NCBI GenBank assembly: GCA_047635055.1
Contig: JBLIIJ010000005.1
Coordinates: forward strand, 19,270-83,269
Origin: JAVJRN01 sp047635055
GTDB lineage: Bacteria; Bacteroidota; Bacteroidia; Cytophagales; Cyclobacteriaceae
DNA: 64,000 nucleotides
Direction: 5' to 3'
Below, piece after piece: positions 49,769 through 59,645 of this stretch (positions within the stretch are counted from its first letter, which is position 1; every line of letters starts with the position of its first letter). The notes beneath the pieces were generated by a model. It was not told where the DNA came from. It made no database searches and was given only the letters and a program-made list of their open reading frames with translations. The translations under genes and the position numbers were made by a program.

Positions 49769-50288
49769 AATTTAGTAATGATTGATTACAAGAATGTAAC
49801 ATGCTGTATAAGTACAGGTTAACTTTTTTAATCACTGTAAGCAAGCCTTAGATGATGGTTAACAGAAGCGACTAAGCAGAAAAGCTCTCAACAGTCAATC
49901 GATTGCTTAAATCAACTTGAACATGTTACTTTTTACATGGAATCCATGAAATAATTACACAAATAAGTGCCTTAAAGTGCTCTAGGGTTGGTGAAATGTG
50001 TGGCCTCCTCATGAGTGTCTGTCCATAATGTCCGGCCTCTTCGTTACGCTGGTCGAAAAAATACTCCCCTTCGGCGGACCGATTTCCGAAAGGAACCCAT
50101 TCCATGGCGGCTGTTCCACGACGGCTGTTCCACGACGGCTGTTCCACGACGGCTTCATTTTTTTTCTGTCGCAAGCCTGGATCTCGAACATTTTAAATTA
50201 GACTCATCCTTTATGGACAAGCTCAAATTAGACTTTATATAATAACGCGTGTTAAATAATTGAAAAAGCTAACTTCGCTGCGCAGTTT
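49769..50288. repeat. Intergenic region with GC-rich insert and 14-bp tandem repeat
   Basis: About 520 bases without a gene. 49990-50165 is much richer in G+C than the flanks and holds a perfect tandem repeat of GACGGCTGTTCCAC: first copy with one change at 50106-50119, then 50120-50133 and 50134-50147, and a partial copy to 50155. Short open frames on both strands across it are by-products of the repeat. The compositional break suggests foreign DNA or a mobile repeat. A possible promoter region for the flippase gene lies at 50220-50280. Confidence 0.65.
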
Positions 50289-51803
50289 ATGGGTGTAGTC
50301 ATCAAACAAAGTTTTTGGAGTTCGTTTTGGGCATACATAGGTGTGGTTCTTGGTTATTTGAGCACTTTGCTGATTCTACCAACCTTCATGACTTTGGAGG
50401 AAATGGGGCTTTTTAGATTGGTCTTTTCCAACGCGTTGTTGATTGCACCATTCATTACTTTGGGAATGCCCGGCACCTATCTCAAATTCTTCCCAGAGTT
50501 TAGAGAAAATGTCGAACAAGACAAGCGCATCTATTCCTTCCAGCTTTTCACCATTTTAGCGGCAGCTGCGCTATTCGGCATCTTTGTTTTCTTTTTTGAC
50601 GACTGGATTGAATCTTATTTTGCTGCCGAAGCTCCTGAGTATAATCAATATATTTGGGTTTCTTTTGGTATCATGGTACTGCATGCTTTGTTCTTGCATT
50701 TTCATGCTTTTAGTCGTTCTCACTTCGACATTATTCTTCCTAACTTTTTAAAAGAAGTTTATCTAAGGCTAGGAAACATTGTTTTGGTTGGTTTTTACGC
50801 CGTTGGCTTATTGACGTTCAATAATATGCTCTACGCCATATTGATCGTTTATGGATCTTCCGTTGGCATTCAGCTTTGGTTTTTATTAAAAAACCACAAT
50901 TTTCACCTTTCACTTCAGCTGTTTAAAATTTCCAATGAGTGGTACAAAAAATTAACCAACTTCAGCACTTACAGTTTGGCTTTAACGGCGAGCACTTCCA
51001 TATATAGCAACATCAGCTTTGCCATGATTGCCTCTACATTAGGCAATAGCCTAAATGGGATTTACACTGTTTGCTTTTATATAGGTGTGGTGATAGAAAT
51101 GCCAAAAAGATCGATGGCGCAGATCATGTCTCCCATTCTATCTAAAGCGTATAAAGAAAACAATTTTGAAAAAATTGAGAGTCTTTATAAAAGATCATCT
51201 CTGACGCTTGGCTCTATTGCTTTGCTATTTTTCTTAGGCATCTGCTGCAACCTCAACGACTTATTTAATTTGATTCCAAAAGGAGAAAGTTTCCGGTTGG
51301 GAACTTACGTTGTGTTTTCTGTGGCAGTTGCCAAAGTGGTTGATATGATCTTTAGCGTGAATTCTGACATCATTATTTACTCAAAATACTATAAATACAA
51401 TCTCCTATTTTTCATTCCTTGTGCCCTCTTGATCATTTGGTTCAACGATCTGTTTTTACCAACATTGGGAATCACTGGTGCTGGCATTTCGTTTCTTTTA
51501 GCGACGGTGCTATTCAATGTCGTCAAATTCATATTCATCTGGTATAAGTTTAAAATTGTACCCTTTTCGAAAGGTCATATTTCCTTATTTCTAGTTTCAG
51601 GAGTTATATATGCCATATTCTGGTTCACACCGCTGACAGGTAATCCAATATTTGACGTCATTTTACGCTCAGCTGGAATTACCATACTATTTTTGACATC
51701 TATTTATATTTTTAAAATTTCACCCGATATCAACAACTTGATAAGAGTTGTTTTTTCTAAGTATTTAAACATACAGCTTCCTCCATATGAAAAGCAGTCT
51801 TAA
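50289..51803 (+). CDS. Polysaccharide flippase (second, Wzx-like)
   Basis: MOP-superfamily membrane protein of 504 aa with 13-14 helices. N-terminus M-G-V-V-I-K-Q-S-F-W-S-S-F-W-A-Y-I-G-V-V-L-G-Y-type pattern, L-P-x-F-M-T-L-E-E-M-G-L-F-R, and later regular helices. It is the second flippase in the window and is not controlled by the 21-bp operator element, so it probably serves another glycan such as lipopolysaccharide (inference). It overlaps the next gene by 17 bp, implying cotranslation. Confidence 0.87.
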   Translation: MGVVIKQSFWSSFWAYIGVVLGYLSTLLILPTFMTLEEMGLFRLVFSNALLIAPFITLGMPGTYLKFFPEFRENVEQDKRIYSFQLFTILAAAALFGIFVFFFDDWIESYFAAEAPEYNQYIWVSFGIMVLHALFLHFHAFSRSHFDIILPNFLKEVYLRLGNIVLVGFYAVGLLTFNNMLYAILIVYGSSVGIQLWFLLKNHNFHLSLQLFKISNEWYKKLTNFSTYSLALTASTSIYSNISFAMIASTLGNSLNGIYTVCFYIGVVIEMPKRSMAQIMSPILSKAYKENNFEKIESLYKRSSLTLGSIALLFFLGICCNLNDLFNLIPKGESFRLGTYVVFSVAVAKVVDMIFSVNSDIIIYSKYYKYNLLFFIPCALLIIWFNDLFLPTLGITGAGISFLLATVLFNVVKFIFIWYKFKIVPFSKGHISLFLVSGVIYAIFWFTPLTGNPIFDVILRSAGITILFLTSIYIFKISPDINNLIRVVFSKYLNIQLPPYEKQS

Positions 51804-54219
51804 GAAATCGATATTAATACATTCCTTATTCGTAGTAGGTTTTTTCCTCATCACGCTCATTCTATATTATCCTTATTTTCTAGAGAATAAGCAATTGGTA
51901 CAACATGATATTGAGCAAGCTTTAGGCTCCAATCACCAGTTGGCAGAGTACCGATCAGCAACAGGAGATGAAGCGCTTTGGATGAATACCATGTTTAGTG
52001 GAATGCCTGCCTTTCTCAATGGCGTTCAATTCTCTGGCGACCTATTAATTCACACATATAGAGTAATTAAACTCGGTCTTCCACATCCGGAGGGGATCTC
52101 ATTTTTATGTTTTATTGGCTTTTACGTACTCTTATTGGCTTTCAAAGTCAGGCCATGGATTGCTTTTGCAGGAGCATTGGCCTTTGGCATGAATGGTTAT
52201 AATACCATCAGTATTATCGCCGGTCACAATTCGAAAATTGCTGCGGTGGCTTTTATCCCATTGATTATTGCTGGAGTTCATTTAGCATTTACCAATAAGC
52301 GCTTACTAGGCGCAGGATTAACCGCTTTTGCATTGGCCTTACAGATTCATACGAACCATATGCAGATGGTTTATTACACGATGCTTATCACGCTTGTTTA
52401 TGGTGCTTTTCATTTAGTGTACGCCATCAAGGATAAAAAAATCAAAGACTTGGGGTTGAATGTTGGCGTGTTGCTCATCGCTGCAATTATCGGCGTGATG
52501 GCCAATGGTGGAAAATTATGGACAATCTTCGAATATGGAAAAGTATCTATCAGAGGGAAATCTGAACTATCTATAACCGACAACCAATCTTCTGGACTTG
52601 ACAGAGATTATGCATTCCAATATAGCAATGGAATCACCGAGCCTTTATTCCTATTTATTCCAAATATGTTTGGGGGAAGCTCGCAACAAGAGCTATCGAA
52701 AAATTCAAGCACGGCCGATGCTTTAAGAAAAGCTGGAATGGACAGAAACCAAATCCAGCAACAACTAAAAGCCATGCCCACCTATTGGGGAGACCAACCC
52801 TACTCTGCTCCATATTATGCAGGCTCATTGGTTTTCTTCCTTTTTGTACTCTCCTTTTTCATACTAAAAGGAAGAGAAAAATCATGGATTATCTTCGTGT
52901 TTGGTATGGGTATCGTCATGAGTTGGGGTGCAAATTTTTCGGTGATCAATGATTTACTTTTTGACTTTTTACCTGGCTACAACAAATTTAGAGCTGTAAC
53001 CTTCAACATTATTGTAGCCATTTTCGCCTTGAACCTGCTAGGATTTATCGCATTAGAGCGGCTTTGGGAGAATTTGAATGAAACCAGTTTTAAATTATTG
53101 TTAAAAACCGTGGCTGTAGCCGGTGGTTTTGCTTTATTGCTCGTCCTTGGGGCCAATATGCTCAGTTTAAAAGGGCCTGTCGACGCTCGTTTACCTGAAT
53201 GGCTAATCGGAGCTTTGAGAGCAGATCGTGCGTCACTCATCAGAATGGATGCATTAAGAGCGCTCTTTCTAATCCTTGCGTTTTCCGCCTTGATTTGGGC
53301 AAAATTAAAAGGTAAACTCGGTCAAACCGTCGTGATTGTTGGGATTTCTGCACTTGTCTTTTTTGACATTTATGGATTGTCTTCACGCTTCCTGAAAAAG
53401 GACAAGTTCGAGCGACGACCAATGGCATCTTTTCAAAAACCTAGCGAAGCAAATACTTATGTGAAACAAATTGCTGAAAAAGGGGAAAGAGTACTCAATC
53501 TACAAAACCCATTTAACGAAGCAAAAACCTCGTATTTCCATGAGTCAATTGGCGGCTATCATGGTGCGAAAATAAGGAGGTATCAAGATCTAATTAGTAA
53601 TTGTATACAGCCTGAAATACAGAATATGATCAATCAGCTTCGAAATGGAGAGCGTGCATTGGCAGGCAATCCAGCACTGAATATGCTTAATGCAAAGTTT
53701 ATTTTGACAGGTCAAACGCGCAATTCCGTAATAGAAAATAATTATGCACTAGGTCAGGCATGGGCAGTGAATAGTCTTATTACTGTAGACGATGCAGACG
53801 AGGAGCTATCGGAAGTATGTCAGATGAACCCTGGAGCTGAAGCTGTTATTGATATCTCCAAGTTCAACGCACCTGCACTTTCCGCTACAGGATCAGGGTT
53901 TGTATATCTCCAAGAGAAAAAACCAAACTACCTAAAATACTCAGCAGAAGCGACTGGTGATGTGCTGGCTGTTTTTAGTGAAATTTATTACGATAATGGC
54001 TGGGAAGCCTATATTAATGGACAGGAAACGGATATTTTACGTGTAAACTATGTCTTACGTGCACTACCAATTTCATCAGGGCAACATACCATAGAATTCA
54101 AGTTCCAACCCTCCTCCTATTCTGCCGGTAATACGATCACTTTGATTGGGAGTCTATTGACGCTGTTAATGTTTCTTGGGGCTATAGGAATGGAAGTAAA
54201 GAAGGAGATTACTGGGTAA
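51787..54219 (+). CDS. YfhO-like large membrane protein
   Basis: Integral membrane protein of 810 aa with about 12-13 helices in the first ~500 residues and a soluble C-terminal part (~545-775), then a last helix. It has the features of the YfhO family: the periplasmic opening Q-H-D-I-E-Q with a conserved Asp, E-Y-R-S-A-T-G-D-E-A-L-W, and a C-terminal F-S-E-I-Y-Y-D-N-G-W-E-A-Y-I-N-G block. Related proteins are GT-C-fold, dolichol/undecaprenyl-sugar-type transferases needed to decorate cell-wall glycans in Gram-positives. Function in Bacteroidota is not established. Cotranslated with the flippase gene. Confidence 0.88.
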   Translation: MKSSLKKSILIHSLFVVGFFLITLILYYPYFLENKQLVQHDIEQALGSNHQLAEYRSATGDEALWMNTMFSGMPAFLNGVQFSGDLLIHTYRVIKLGLPHPEGISFLCFIGFYVLLLAFKVRPWIAFAGALAFGMNGYNTISIIAGHNSKIAAVAFIPLIIAGVHLAFTNKRLLGAGLTAFALALQIHTNHMQMVYYTMLITLVYGAFHLVYAIKDKKIKDLGLNVGVLLIAAIIGVMANGGKLWTIFEYGKVSIRGKSELSITDNQSSGLDRDYAFQYSNGITEPLFLFIPNMFGGSSQQELSKNSSTADALRKAGMDRNQIQQQLKAMPTYWGDQPYSAPYYAGSLVFFLFVLSFFILKGREKSWIIFVFGMGIVMSWGANFSVINDLLFDFLPGYNKFRAVTFNIIVAIFALNLLGFIALERLWENLNETSFKLLLKTVAVAGGFALLLVLGANMLSLKGPVDARLPEWLIGALRADRASLIRMDALRALFLILAFSALIWAKLKGKLGQTVVIVGISALVFFDIYGLSSRFLKKDKFERRPMASFQKPSEANTYVKQIAEKGERVLNLQNPFNEAKTSYFHESIGGYHGAKIRRYQDLISNCIQPEIQNMINQLRNGERALAGNPALNMLNAKFILTGQTRNSVIENNYALGQAWAVNSLITVDDADEELSEVCQMNPGAEAVIDISKFNAPALSATGSGFVYLQEKKPNYLKYSAEATGDVLAVFSEIYYDNGWEAYINGQETDILRVNYVLRALPISSGQHTIEFKFQPSSYSAGNTITLIGSLLTLLMFLGAIGMEVKKEITG

Positions 54220-54350
54220 GGTGATTGATAAAAGGGTCTTTAGTACCCTGTATTTTCTATTGAACTGGATCAATAAGAAAGTAGCACTTTTAACAAAACA
54301 TAAATGCTCTTTTATCGTTAAATTGCCACAATAAAAGTAAATAGCAAGAC

Positions 54351-55484
54351 ATGGCAGAGCTCACTGCACCAAAATTTCAACCTAAGACTAGATCTGAGTT
54401 TTCTCGCGTGCTGAGAGGGCGTGTAAACGACTACTTTAAATCTAATAATATTTCAACAGAAGCAAACGGCAAAATGATCCGCAGATCGATACTGCTGATG
54501 GTTGCCTGGCTAGGTGTCTATGCTGGCCTTATGCTTGTGACCATGCCATTGTGGCTTACCTATATATTGTGGGCTATCTTGGGCGCATTAATTGCCTTAG
54601 TTTGCGTGAATATTGGCCATGATGCCATTCATGGAGCATATTCAAAAAAGAAATGGGTGAAGGATATACTTTGTCATACTTTTAATGTCAATGGCGCCAG
54701 TGCTTATATGTGGAAAGTGTCACATAATCATGCCCACCATACCTACACCAATATCCACGGGCATGATGCAGATATTAATCCTGGAGAGTTCCTGAGAATC
54801 TCTCCAACCACAAAGTTGTTGCCTTTGCACAAAGCACAGCATATTTATGCTTTTTTTACTTATACTTTAGCCACACTAAGCTGGGTATTCGCTAAAGACT
54901 ATGTGCAATTTTTTCAAAATAAAATTCATAACTACAACGGTAAAAGCCACCCAAAAAAGGAACTCTTCTATCTTTTCCTATATAAAATTATTAATTATTC
55001 GATGTATCTGGTAGTGCCGCTACTGGTCATGCCATACAGCTGGGGTCACATACTTGGTGGATATCTTGTTATGCACTTGGTGAGTGGTTTTTACCTAGCC
55101 ATCATTTTCATGTTAGCACATGCAGTTGAAGAAGTTGGCTTTCCGCTACCGAATGAAACTGGAGTGATAGAAGACGATTGGGTGCTGCATCAAATGCATA
55201 CTACAGCGAATTTCTCTTCCGATAGTCCATTAGTAGCATTTTTAACTGGAGGATTAAATTTGCAAATAGAGCATCATCTATTTTCTAATATTTGTACCAT
55301 CCACTATCCGTCTCTAACGAAAATAGTACAAAAAACCTGTGCCGAGTATGAAGTGCCTTATATCGCATTACCAACCTTCGGGGCGGCAATCAAATCCCAT
55401 TATCGTTTTTTAAGAAAACTGGGTCATGAGGAAGCGTATGAGCCTAAAATCAAGAAACCTGAAATGAAACCTGTGTACGCGTAA
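54351..55484 (+). CDS. Membrane fatty-acid desaturase (acyl-lipid, front-end-like)
   Basis: Membrane di-iron desaturase of 377 aa. Three His boxes are complete: H-D-A-I-H (first), H-N-H-A-H-H (second) and Q-I-E-H-H (third, the Q-x-x-H-H form typical of front-end/linoleoyl-type desaturases). Four membrane helices in two pairs surround them. The enzyme would introduce a double bond into an acyl chain using O2 and reduced electron carrier; the position is unknown. No cytochrome b5 domain is fused. It stands alone with about 130 bp of upstream sequence. Confidence 0.92.
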   Translation: MAELTAPKFQPKTRSEFSRVLRGRVNDYFKSNNISTEANGKMIRRSILLMVAWLGVYAGLMLVTMPLWLTYILWAILGALIALVCVNIGHDAIHGAYSKKKWVKDILCHTFNVNGASAYMWKVSHNHAHHTYTNIHGHDADINPGEFLRISPTTKLLPLHKAQHIYAFFTYTLATLSWVFAKDYVQFFQNKIHNYNGKSHPKKELFYLFLYKIINYSMYLVVPLLVMPYSWGHILGGYLVMHLVSGFYLAIIFMLAHAVEEVGFPLPNETGVIEDDWVLHQMHTTANFSSDSPLVAFLTGGLNLQIEHHLFSNICTIHYPSLTKIVQKTCAEYEVPYIALPTFGAAIKSHYRFLRKLGHEEAYEPKIKKPEMKPVYA

Positions 55485-55564
55485 AAGCTTCATTTGAATT
55501 CCTTAAAGACTTATTGACTCTCTAGCAAAAGGTTTAAATCATAAAATTGTTCGCTGCTTCTTTT

Positions 55565-55775
55565 ACTTGAAAACAAGTTCAATGGCTCTGATTTGCTTGG
55601 GACTCAATAAGTTTGGATTCAACTTTCTGATCTTCACCATTAGTTTTGTCATGTAATTACTAAAGTCGGAAATGTGGCATCCATCCCCAATAAACAGTTC
55701 TTATCACCGATATTCACAAATACTTTATTGGCCATGAAGTTTCCCGTTTGAAATTGCCCGATTACCTGTAATAGG
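55565..55775 (-). pseudogene. Possible decayed gene, aspartic-protease-like end
   Basis: On the minus strand one frame reads G-Q-F-Q-T-G-N-F-M-A-N-K-V-F-V-N-I-G-D-K-N-C-L-L-G-M-D-A-T, which resembles the C-terminal L-L-G-M-D part of small retropepsin-like proteases; after a frame change near 55665 it continues D-F-S-N-Y-M-T-K-L-M-V-K-I-R-K-L-N-P-N-L-L-like sequence to a TAA at 55568. No start or catalytic D-T-G motif remains. The evidence is suggestive only. Spacer otherwise. Confidence 0.3.
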
Positions 55776-55783
55776 CTTATTTA

Positions 55784-56848
55784 TCAAGCCTCCACCTTTT
55801 TATCTTCCATCAATCGGACAAGGATATCCGCTCCGGAAATGTGCTCCAACGTTACTTTTACTAGAAAAGTCAAAGGAACGGCGAGAAGCATCCCAGCGAT
55901 ATCCCACATAAAAGCCCAAAAGACAAACCCAAACAATACCGTCACGACATTGATAGATAGCGATTTGCCCATCATTCTAGGTTCTATGACATTGCCCATA
56001 ATTAATTGGACCCCTTCCATTAAAACGAACAATAGAAATGTGAGACCGGCAGAATTCAATGTCACCGCACCAATCAACAATGGTGGTACAATGGCGATCA
56101 ACGAGCCTATGTAAGGAATATAGTTCAACACGAAAGCCAATAACCCCCAAACCATGGAATATTGAATACCAAATGACCAGCAAATAATGCCTACACTTAC
56201 TCCTGTCATCAAGCTAACAATCGTTTTTACTTTTATGTAAATACTTACAGAATCTTTGATCCGTTTAAGTGATTTCATGGCCTTCTCCGTTTCAATCGTC
56301 GCACGATCTTTTAACAGGTAACCAACCGTATTGTCAAGTTGGCTGATGGCTCCTAACAAACCTGCGAAATAGAGTATAATCATTAAAATTTCTGCCGCAA
56401 ATCCACTAATACTTCCTAAAAACGAGCCAGAAACCGTAACGAGATCCCCTACTGGTATGAATTGCTGGAGTATTTCCATGACATCCGAAATCAAGAACTC
56501 CTCACCTAGCACATTACTCAGGCTTTCTAATACAGGGTTCACGGCTTGATTAAATTGCTCAAGAACGGCATCACTATTATTGATCAATCCTCTTACAGCT
56601 CCAAAAAAGACAACACCTGTCACAAAGAATACTGAAATAAATAACAATGTGGTGAAGAGCACACTCAAGCTCAAGGATAGCTTTTTCCTGAAAAAGCCAA
56701 CCAAAGGTTCAAATAAGACTGCTAAGAAAATGGCGAATGCTAATGGTACGAATAAATTACTTAGCACTTTCACTAAATAAAGAATCAAAATAGCCAAAAA
56801 CACTCTTAAGATGCTTCTTATCCCTTCTAAGGTCGTTTTCTCACTCAT
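55784..56848 (-). CDS. AI-2E family (YdiK/TqsA-like) permease
   Basis: Membrane protein of 354 aa with about seven to eight helices in the AI-2E family layout: two N-terminal helices (L-A-I-L-I-L-Y-L-V-K-V-L), a long periplasmic segment (~65-145), and the C-terminal helical bundle with G-I-Q-Y-S-M-V-W-G-L-L-A-F-V-L-N-Y-I-P-Y-I-G-S-type and E-P-R-M-M-G-K-S-L motifs. Family members have been linked to autoinducer or Na+/H+ export; a specific substrate cannot be set here. Its start overlaps the amidase stop by 4 bp. Confidence 0.9.
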   Translation of the reverse strand: MSEKTTLEGIRSILRVFLAILILYLVKVLSNLFVPLAFAIFLAVLFEPLVGFFRKKLSLSLSVLFTTLLFISVFFVTGVVFFGAVRGLINNSDAVLEQFNQAVNPVLESLSNVLGEEFLISDVMEILQQFIPVGDLVTVSGSFLGSISGFAAEILMIILYFAGLLGAISQLDNTVGYLLKDRATIETEKAMKSLKRIKDSVSIYIKVKTIVSLMTGVSVGIICWSFGIQYSMVWGLLAFVLNYIPYIGSLIAIVPPLLIGAVTLNSAGLTFLLFVLMEGVQLIMGNVIEPRMMGKSLSINVVTVLFGFVFWAFMWDIAGMLLAVPLTFLVKVTLEHISGADILVRLMEDKKVEA

Positions 56849-58485
56849 GGTTTAAACATAACAGGATGTTCCTTATGGTAATCGGTAATAGATTGCAAGT
56901 ATTCACCAAATCTCAATATGCTTGCTTCATCAAAGTGATTGCCAAGTAGCGTGATTGAGCCAGGTGTTTCTTTGGCGTAGCTACCATTGGGCAATACCAA
57001 ACAAGGATGCCCAGTCAAATTCGTCATGAGCATTTGTGTCCCTCCAAAACTTGGTGTGATGATCACATCAAAGTCTTTCATCACCTCATTTAGCTGCTGC
57101 ACAAGTAAATATCTCAAGCGGTTTGCCTGAATATATTCCACGGCAGGGATAAAACGTCCTGACCTGAATACATTTGGCCAAGCGTTTTTAATTTGCCTTG
57201 TCAGCGCATCATCTTGGTTACTCAATGTGAGCTCATCAAAAGCTGCTGCCGCCTCTGCAGTGAGTATGAAACTCAGCGCATTCGGGTCTATTTCATTGGG
57301 TAATTCAACTGGCACCAATTGTATTCCTGAAGATTGAAGTTTTGTTAAAACCGCACTATCATTTTTGAAATTGAATCCATTTTTTGAATCAAAAAGACTT
57401 TTGATATACCCCACTTTCATTGACTTGACATTCCGCTTTGCTTCATAAGCGAACGGATAATCAACCGTTTGAAGATCTCTATCATCAGGCCCATAAATTG
57501 CGTCGAATACGATCGCACAATCTTGAGCTGATCGTGTAATTGGTCCTAGTTTGTCCATACTCCAACTCAAGGCCATCGCGCCAAATTTACTTATTCGACC
57601 GTAAGTTGGTCGCAATCCTGTCGTTCCACATCGGGTACTTGGAGAGACGATGGAGCCCCAAGTTTCACTTCCAATCGCAAATGGTACCAAACCAGCGGAT
57701 GTTGCAGACGCCGAACCGGCACTCGATCCACTACTTCCCTCGGATAAGTTCCAAGGATTCCTTGTTTTGCCGCCATACCACACATCGCCCCAAGCCAACG
57801 CTCCAAGTGTGAGTTTAGCGATAAGCACACCTCCCGCCGCTTCGAGCTTGTCGATAACCGAAGCTGTGTAATTCAATTCCTGATTTTTGTAAGGAACTGC
57901 GCCCCAAGTGGTAGGGTATCCTTCCAAAGCCAGTAAATCCTTTACCCCAAAAGGAATTCCATGAAGGGGTCCCAGATAGGTACCTGCGGCATATAGTCGA
58001 TCAGCATTTTTTGCTTGTGCGATAGCTCTCTCCTCCAATACAAGAATGGTACATTCTAGCGTATCACTATATTTTTTCAACCGATCCAAAAAGATCATTG
58101 TCAATTCTTCACTCGTTAGTTTCTTGTTTTTTATCAATACGGAAAGCTGACTTACAGTATAAAAAGCCAAATCATCTTTATTTTTCGGCATTTTCACCTT
58201 TTCAAAATCCCAAACTGATACACTCCCTTTTTCCTGAATCTTAGATTCATTGACTGGAAATTGAAACATCATACTAAACGGTACATTGTTGGTTAGTTTA
58301 TGAGCTCTGATGCTTTTATACGCGTCTAAAAACTCAGTAGTGCTCTCCCTCAATGAATCCAATTCATCTTGCTCAAAAGCTATCCCAAATATTTTAGCTC
58401 CCTCAGCTAATGAATCGACTTGTGCAAAAGAGGTATTGGTATATAAAATGGAGAATAATAGTAGTAGGTAATTTTTCATATTCAA
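56845..58485 (-). CDS. Exported amidase-signature enzyme
   Basis: Amidase-signature family hydrolase of 546 aa with a signal peptide (residues ~1-21, ending S-F-A-Q). The Ser-cisSer-Lys triad region is clear: Lys in G-V-K-D-L-L (near 180), the Gly/Ser-rich block S-E-G-S-S-G-S-S-A-G-S-A-S-A-T with cis-Ser (near 255), and nucleophile Ser in S-E-T-W-G-S-I-V-S-P-S (near 280). It would hydrolyse amide or ester bonds in the periplasm or outside. Substrate unknown. Coupled to the AI-2E-family gene (ATGA). Confidence 0.9.
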   Translation of the reverse strand: MNMKNYLLLLFSILYTNTSFAQVDSLAEGAKIFGIAFEQDELDSLRESTTEFLDAYKSIRAHKLTNNVPFSMMFQFPVNESKIQEKGSVSVWDFEKVKMPKNKDDLAFYTVSQLSVLIKNKKLTSEELTMIFLDRLKKYSDTLECTILVLEERAIAQAKNADRLYAAGTYLGPLHGIPFGVKDLLALEGYPTTWGAVPYKNQELNYTASVIDKLEAAGGVLIAKLTLGALAWGDVWYGGKTRNPWNLSEGSSGSSAGSASATSAGLVPFAIGSETWGSIVSPSTRCGTTGLRPTYGRISKFGAMALSWSMDKLGPITRSAQDCAIVFDAIYGPDDRDLQTVDYPFAYEAKRNVKSMKVGYIKSLFDSKNGFNFKNDSAVLTKLQSSGIQLVPVELPNEIDPNALSFILTAEAAAAFDELTLSNQDDALTRQIKNAWPNVFRSGRFIPAVEYIQANRLRYLLVQQLNEVMKDFDVIITPSFGGTQMLMTNLTGHPCLVLPNGSYAKETPGSITLLGNHFDEASILRFGEYLQSITDYHKEHPVMFKP

Positions 58486-59079
58486 ATAAAATATTTGTCT
58501 GATCCTGAATAAAGTTTACATGTTAGCGGGTAATCCTGACTTAGGTTTACAGCAATAAATCATATTGTAATGTTACTTTTTTTCACGGATATACGTTCTA
58601 TAGTTATCCTGTTTGATCCTATGGAGATGAACTTTTCTGGTGCTAATGCCCAATTTTGAAGTGTGGTCTCTAATAATACCGCTGTTGTGTGAAGTCTGCT
58701 GAAAAATCACTTAACACGAGCAATAAAAACAAGTCTCTCCTCACTCGGCTCCATTAGTCGACTCCTCGTTCAACTACCATAAATGTTAAAAAAGGAATAC
58801 TCTAACATTCGTTAGAAAACAGTATCTCAGTTAATTCATCTTTTATTGGAAAATGAAATAACGCTAAGCGCTTTAAAACCAATATCAAATCGCCTATTGT
58901 TATTTACAAATGCAAGCATTCTCCAAAGGGGAGTTATATCGTACACCTAACTATGCTGCCAACTTTCTTTCCCTAGCTGCCAAATTGATGCCTTTATATC
59001 TATTGTTGACCTTAAAAAGCGCGTACGGTTACTTTTCAGCCATTGATTTGCACCATCACCGCTCACAAATAATTGCTTA
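58486..59079. other. Spacer without a supported gene
   Basis: About 590 bases. A short G+C-richer segment (58738-58775) stands out from AT-rich flanks, but I see no repeat, RNA gene or coding frame. A few protein-like stretches are too short to interpret. Confidence 0.4.
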
Positions 59080-59634
59080 ATGAATACAGTTGACAATACC
59101 GCTATAAATAAAATCCCTAAAGCAATACCTGCAAATATTCTTCAATTAGATAGAGAATCTCCATTGGATTCCCTCATAAGTCATTCAAATACAAGATTGA
59201 CCATTTACACTGAAAATTTAGACGACTCGCTAAAGATTAAAAACATAATCACGGCTCAAAACAAAGAGGTGTAAGCTGAACTAAGGGATCTTTTGAAAAT
59301 GAACCTCTTCTACAATATGCATTTAATCATCGACACAGGGATGCTGTTAGACACTGATCACTTAAATATTGCGGTACATAATATCTATAATGCGCTCAAA
59401 CCAGAGCGTGTTTTTATTTTAGACAACAAACTGGCACTTGACTCGGAAGTAAAAAAACTACTCGTGAAAGTAGGATTTAACCTTTCTAATAGGACAAATA
59501 GACAATCACATGGTGATGCTAAAAAAGTTAAACGAATACTAAATGACTTTTTGTATACCGTCTTCACGGTATACAAAATACCATTCTCAGTCTATTACAA
59601 AAAGCTGCTTAAGCACCTAATTTCACCTTTATAA
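59080..59634 (+). pseudogene. Hypothetical gene interrupted by an in-frame TAA
   Basis: One frame from the ATG at 59080 to the TAA at 59632 gives 184 codons broken only by a TAA at 59272-59274. The text runs smoothly over the break: N-I-I-T-A-Q-N-K-E-V, stop, A-E-L-R-D-L-L-K-M. The 3' part (restart ATG 59299, 111 codons) has a hydrophobic-alternating N-terminal half and a basic C-terminal half; no family was recognised. A nonsense mutation in a formerly 184-codon gene is the simplest reading; two independent small genes in the same frame is less likely. Confidence 0.45.
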
Positions 59635-59645
59635 ATCTTACAATC

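Noticed and set aside
49926..50242. Several overlapping frames on both strands across the 14-bp repeat
   Set aside because: They exist because a stop-poor GC-rich tandem repeat is open in many frames; the peptides are simply translated repeats.
2522..59634. Idea that the in-frame stops at 2630, 11755, 43405 and 59272 reflect stop-codon recoding
   Set aside because: The stops are a mix of TAA and TAG, with TGA in amt too; several genes also carry frameshifts or deletions, and housekeeping genes here use normal stops. Ordinary gene decay explains them better.
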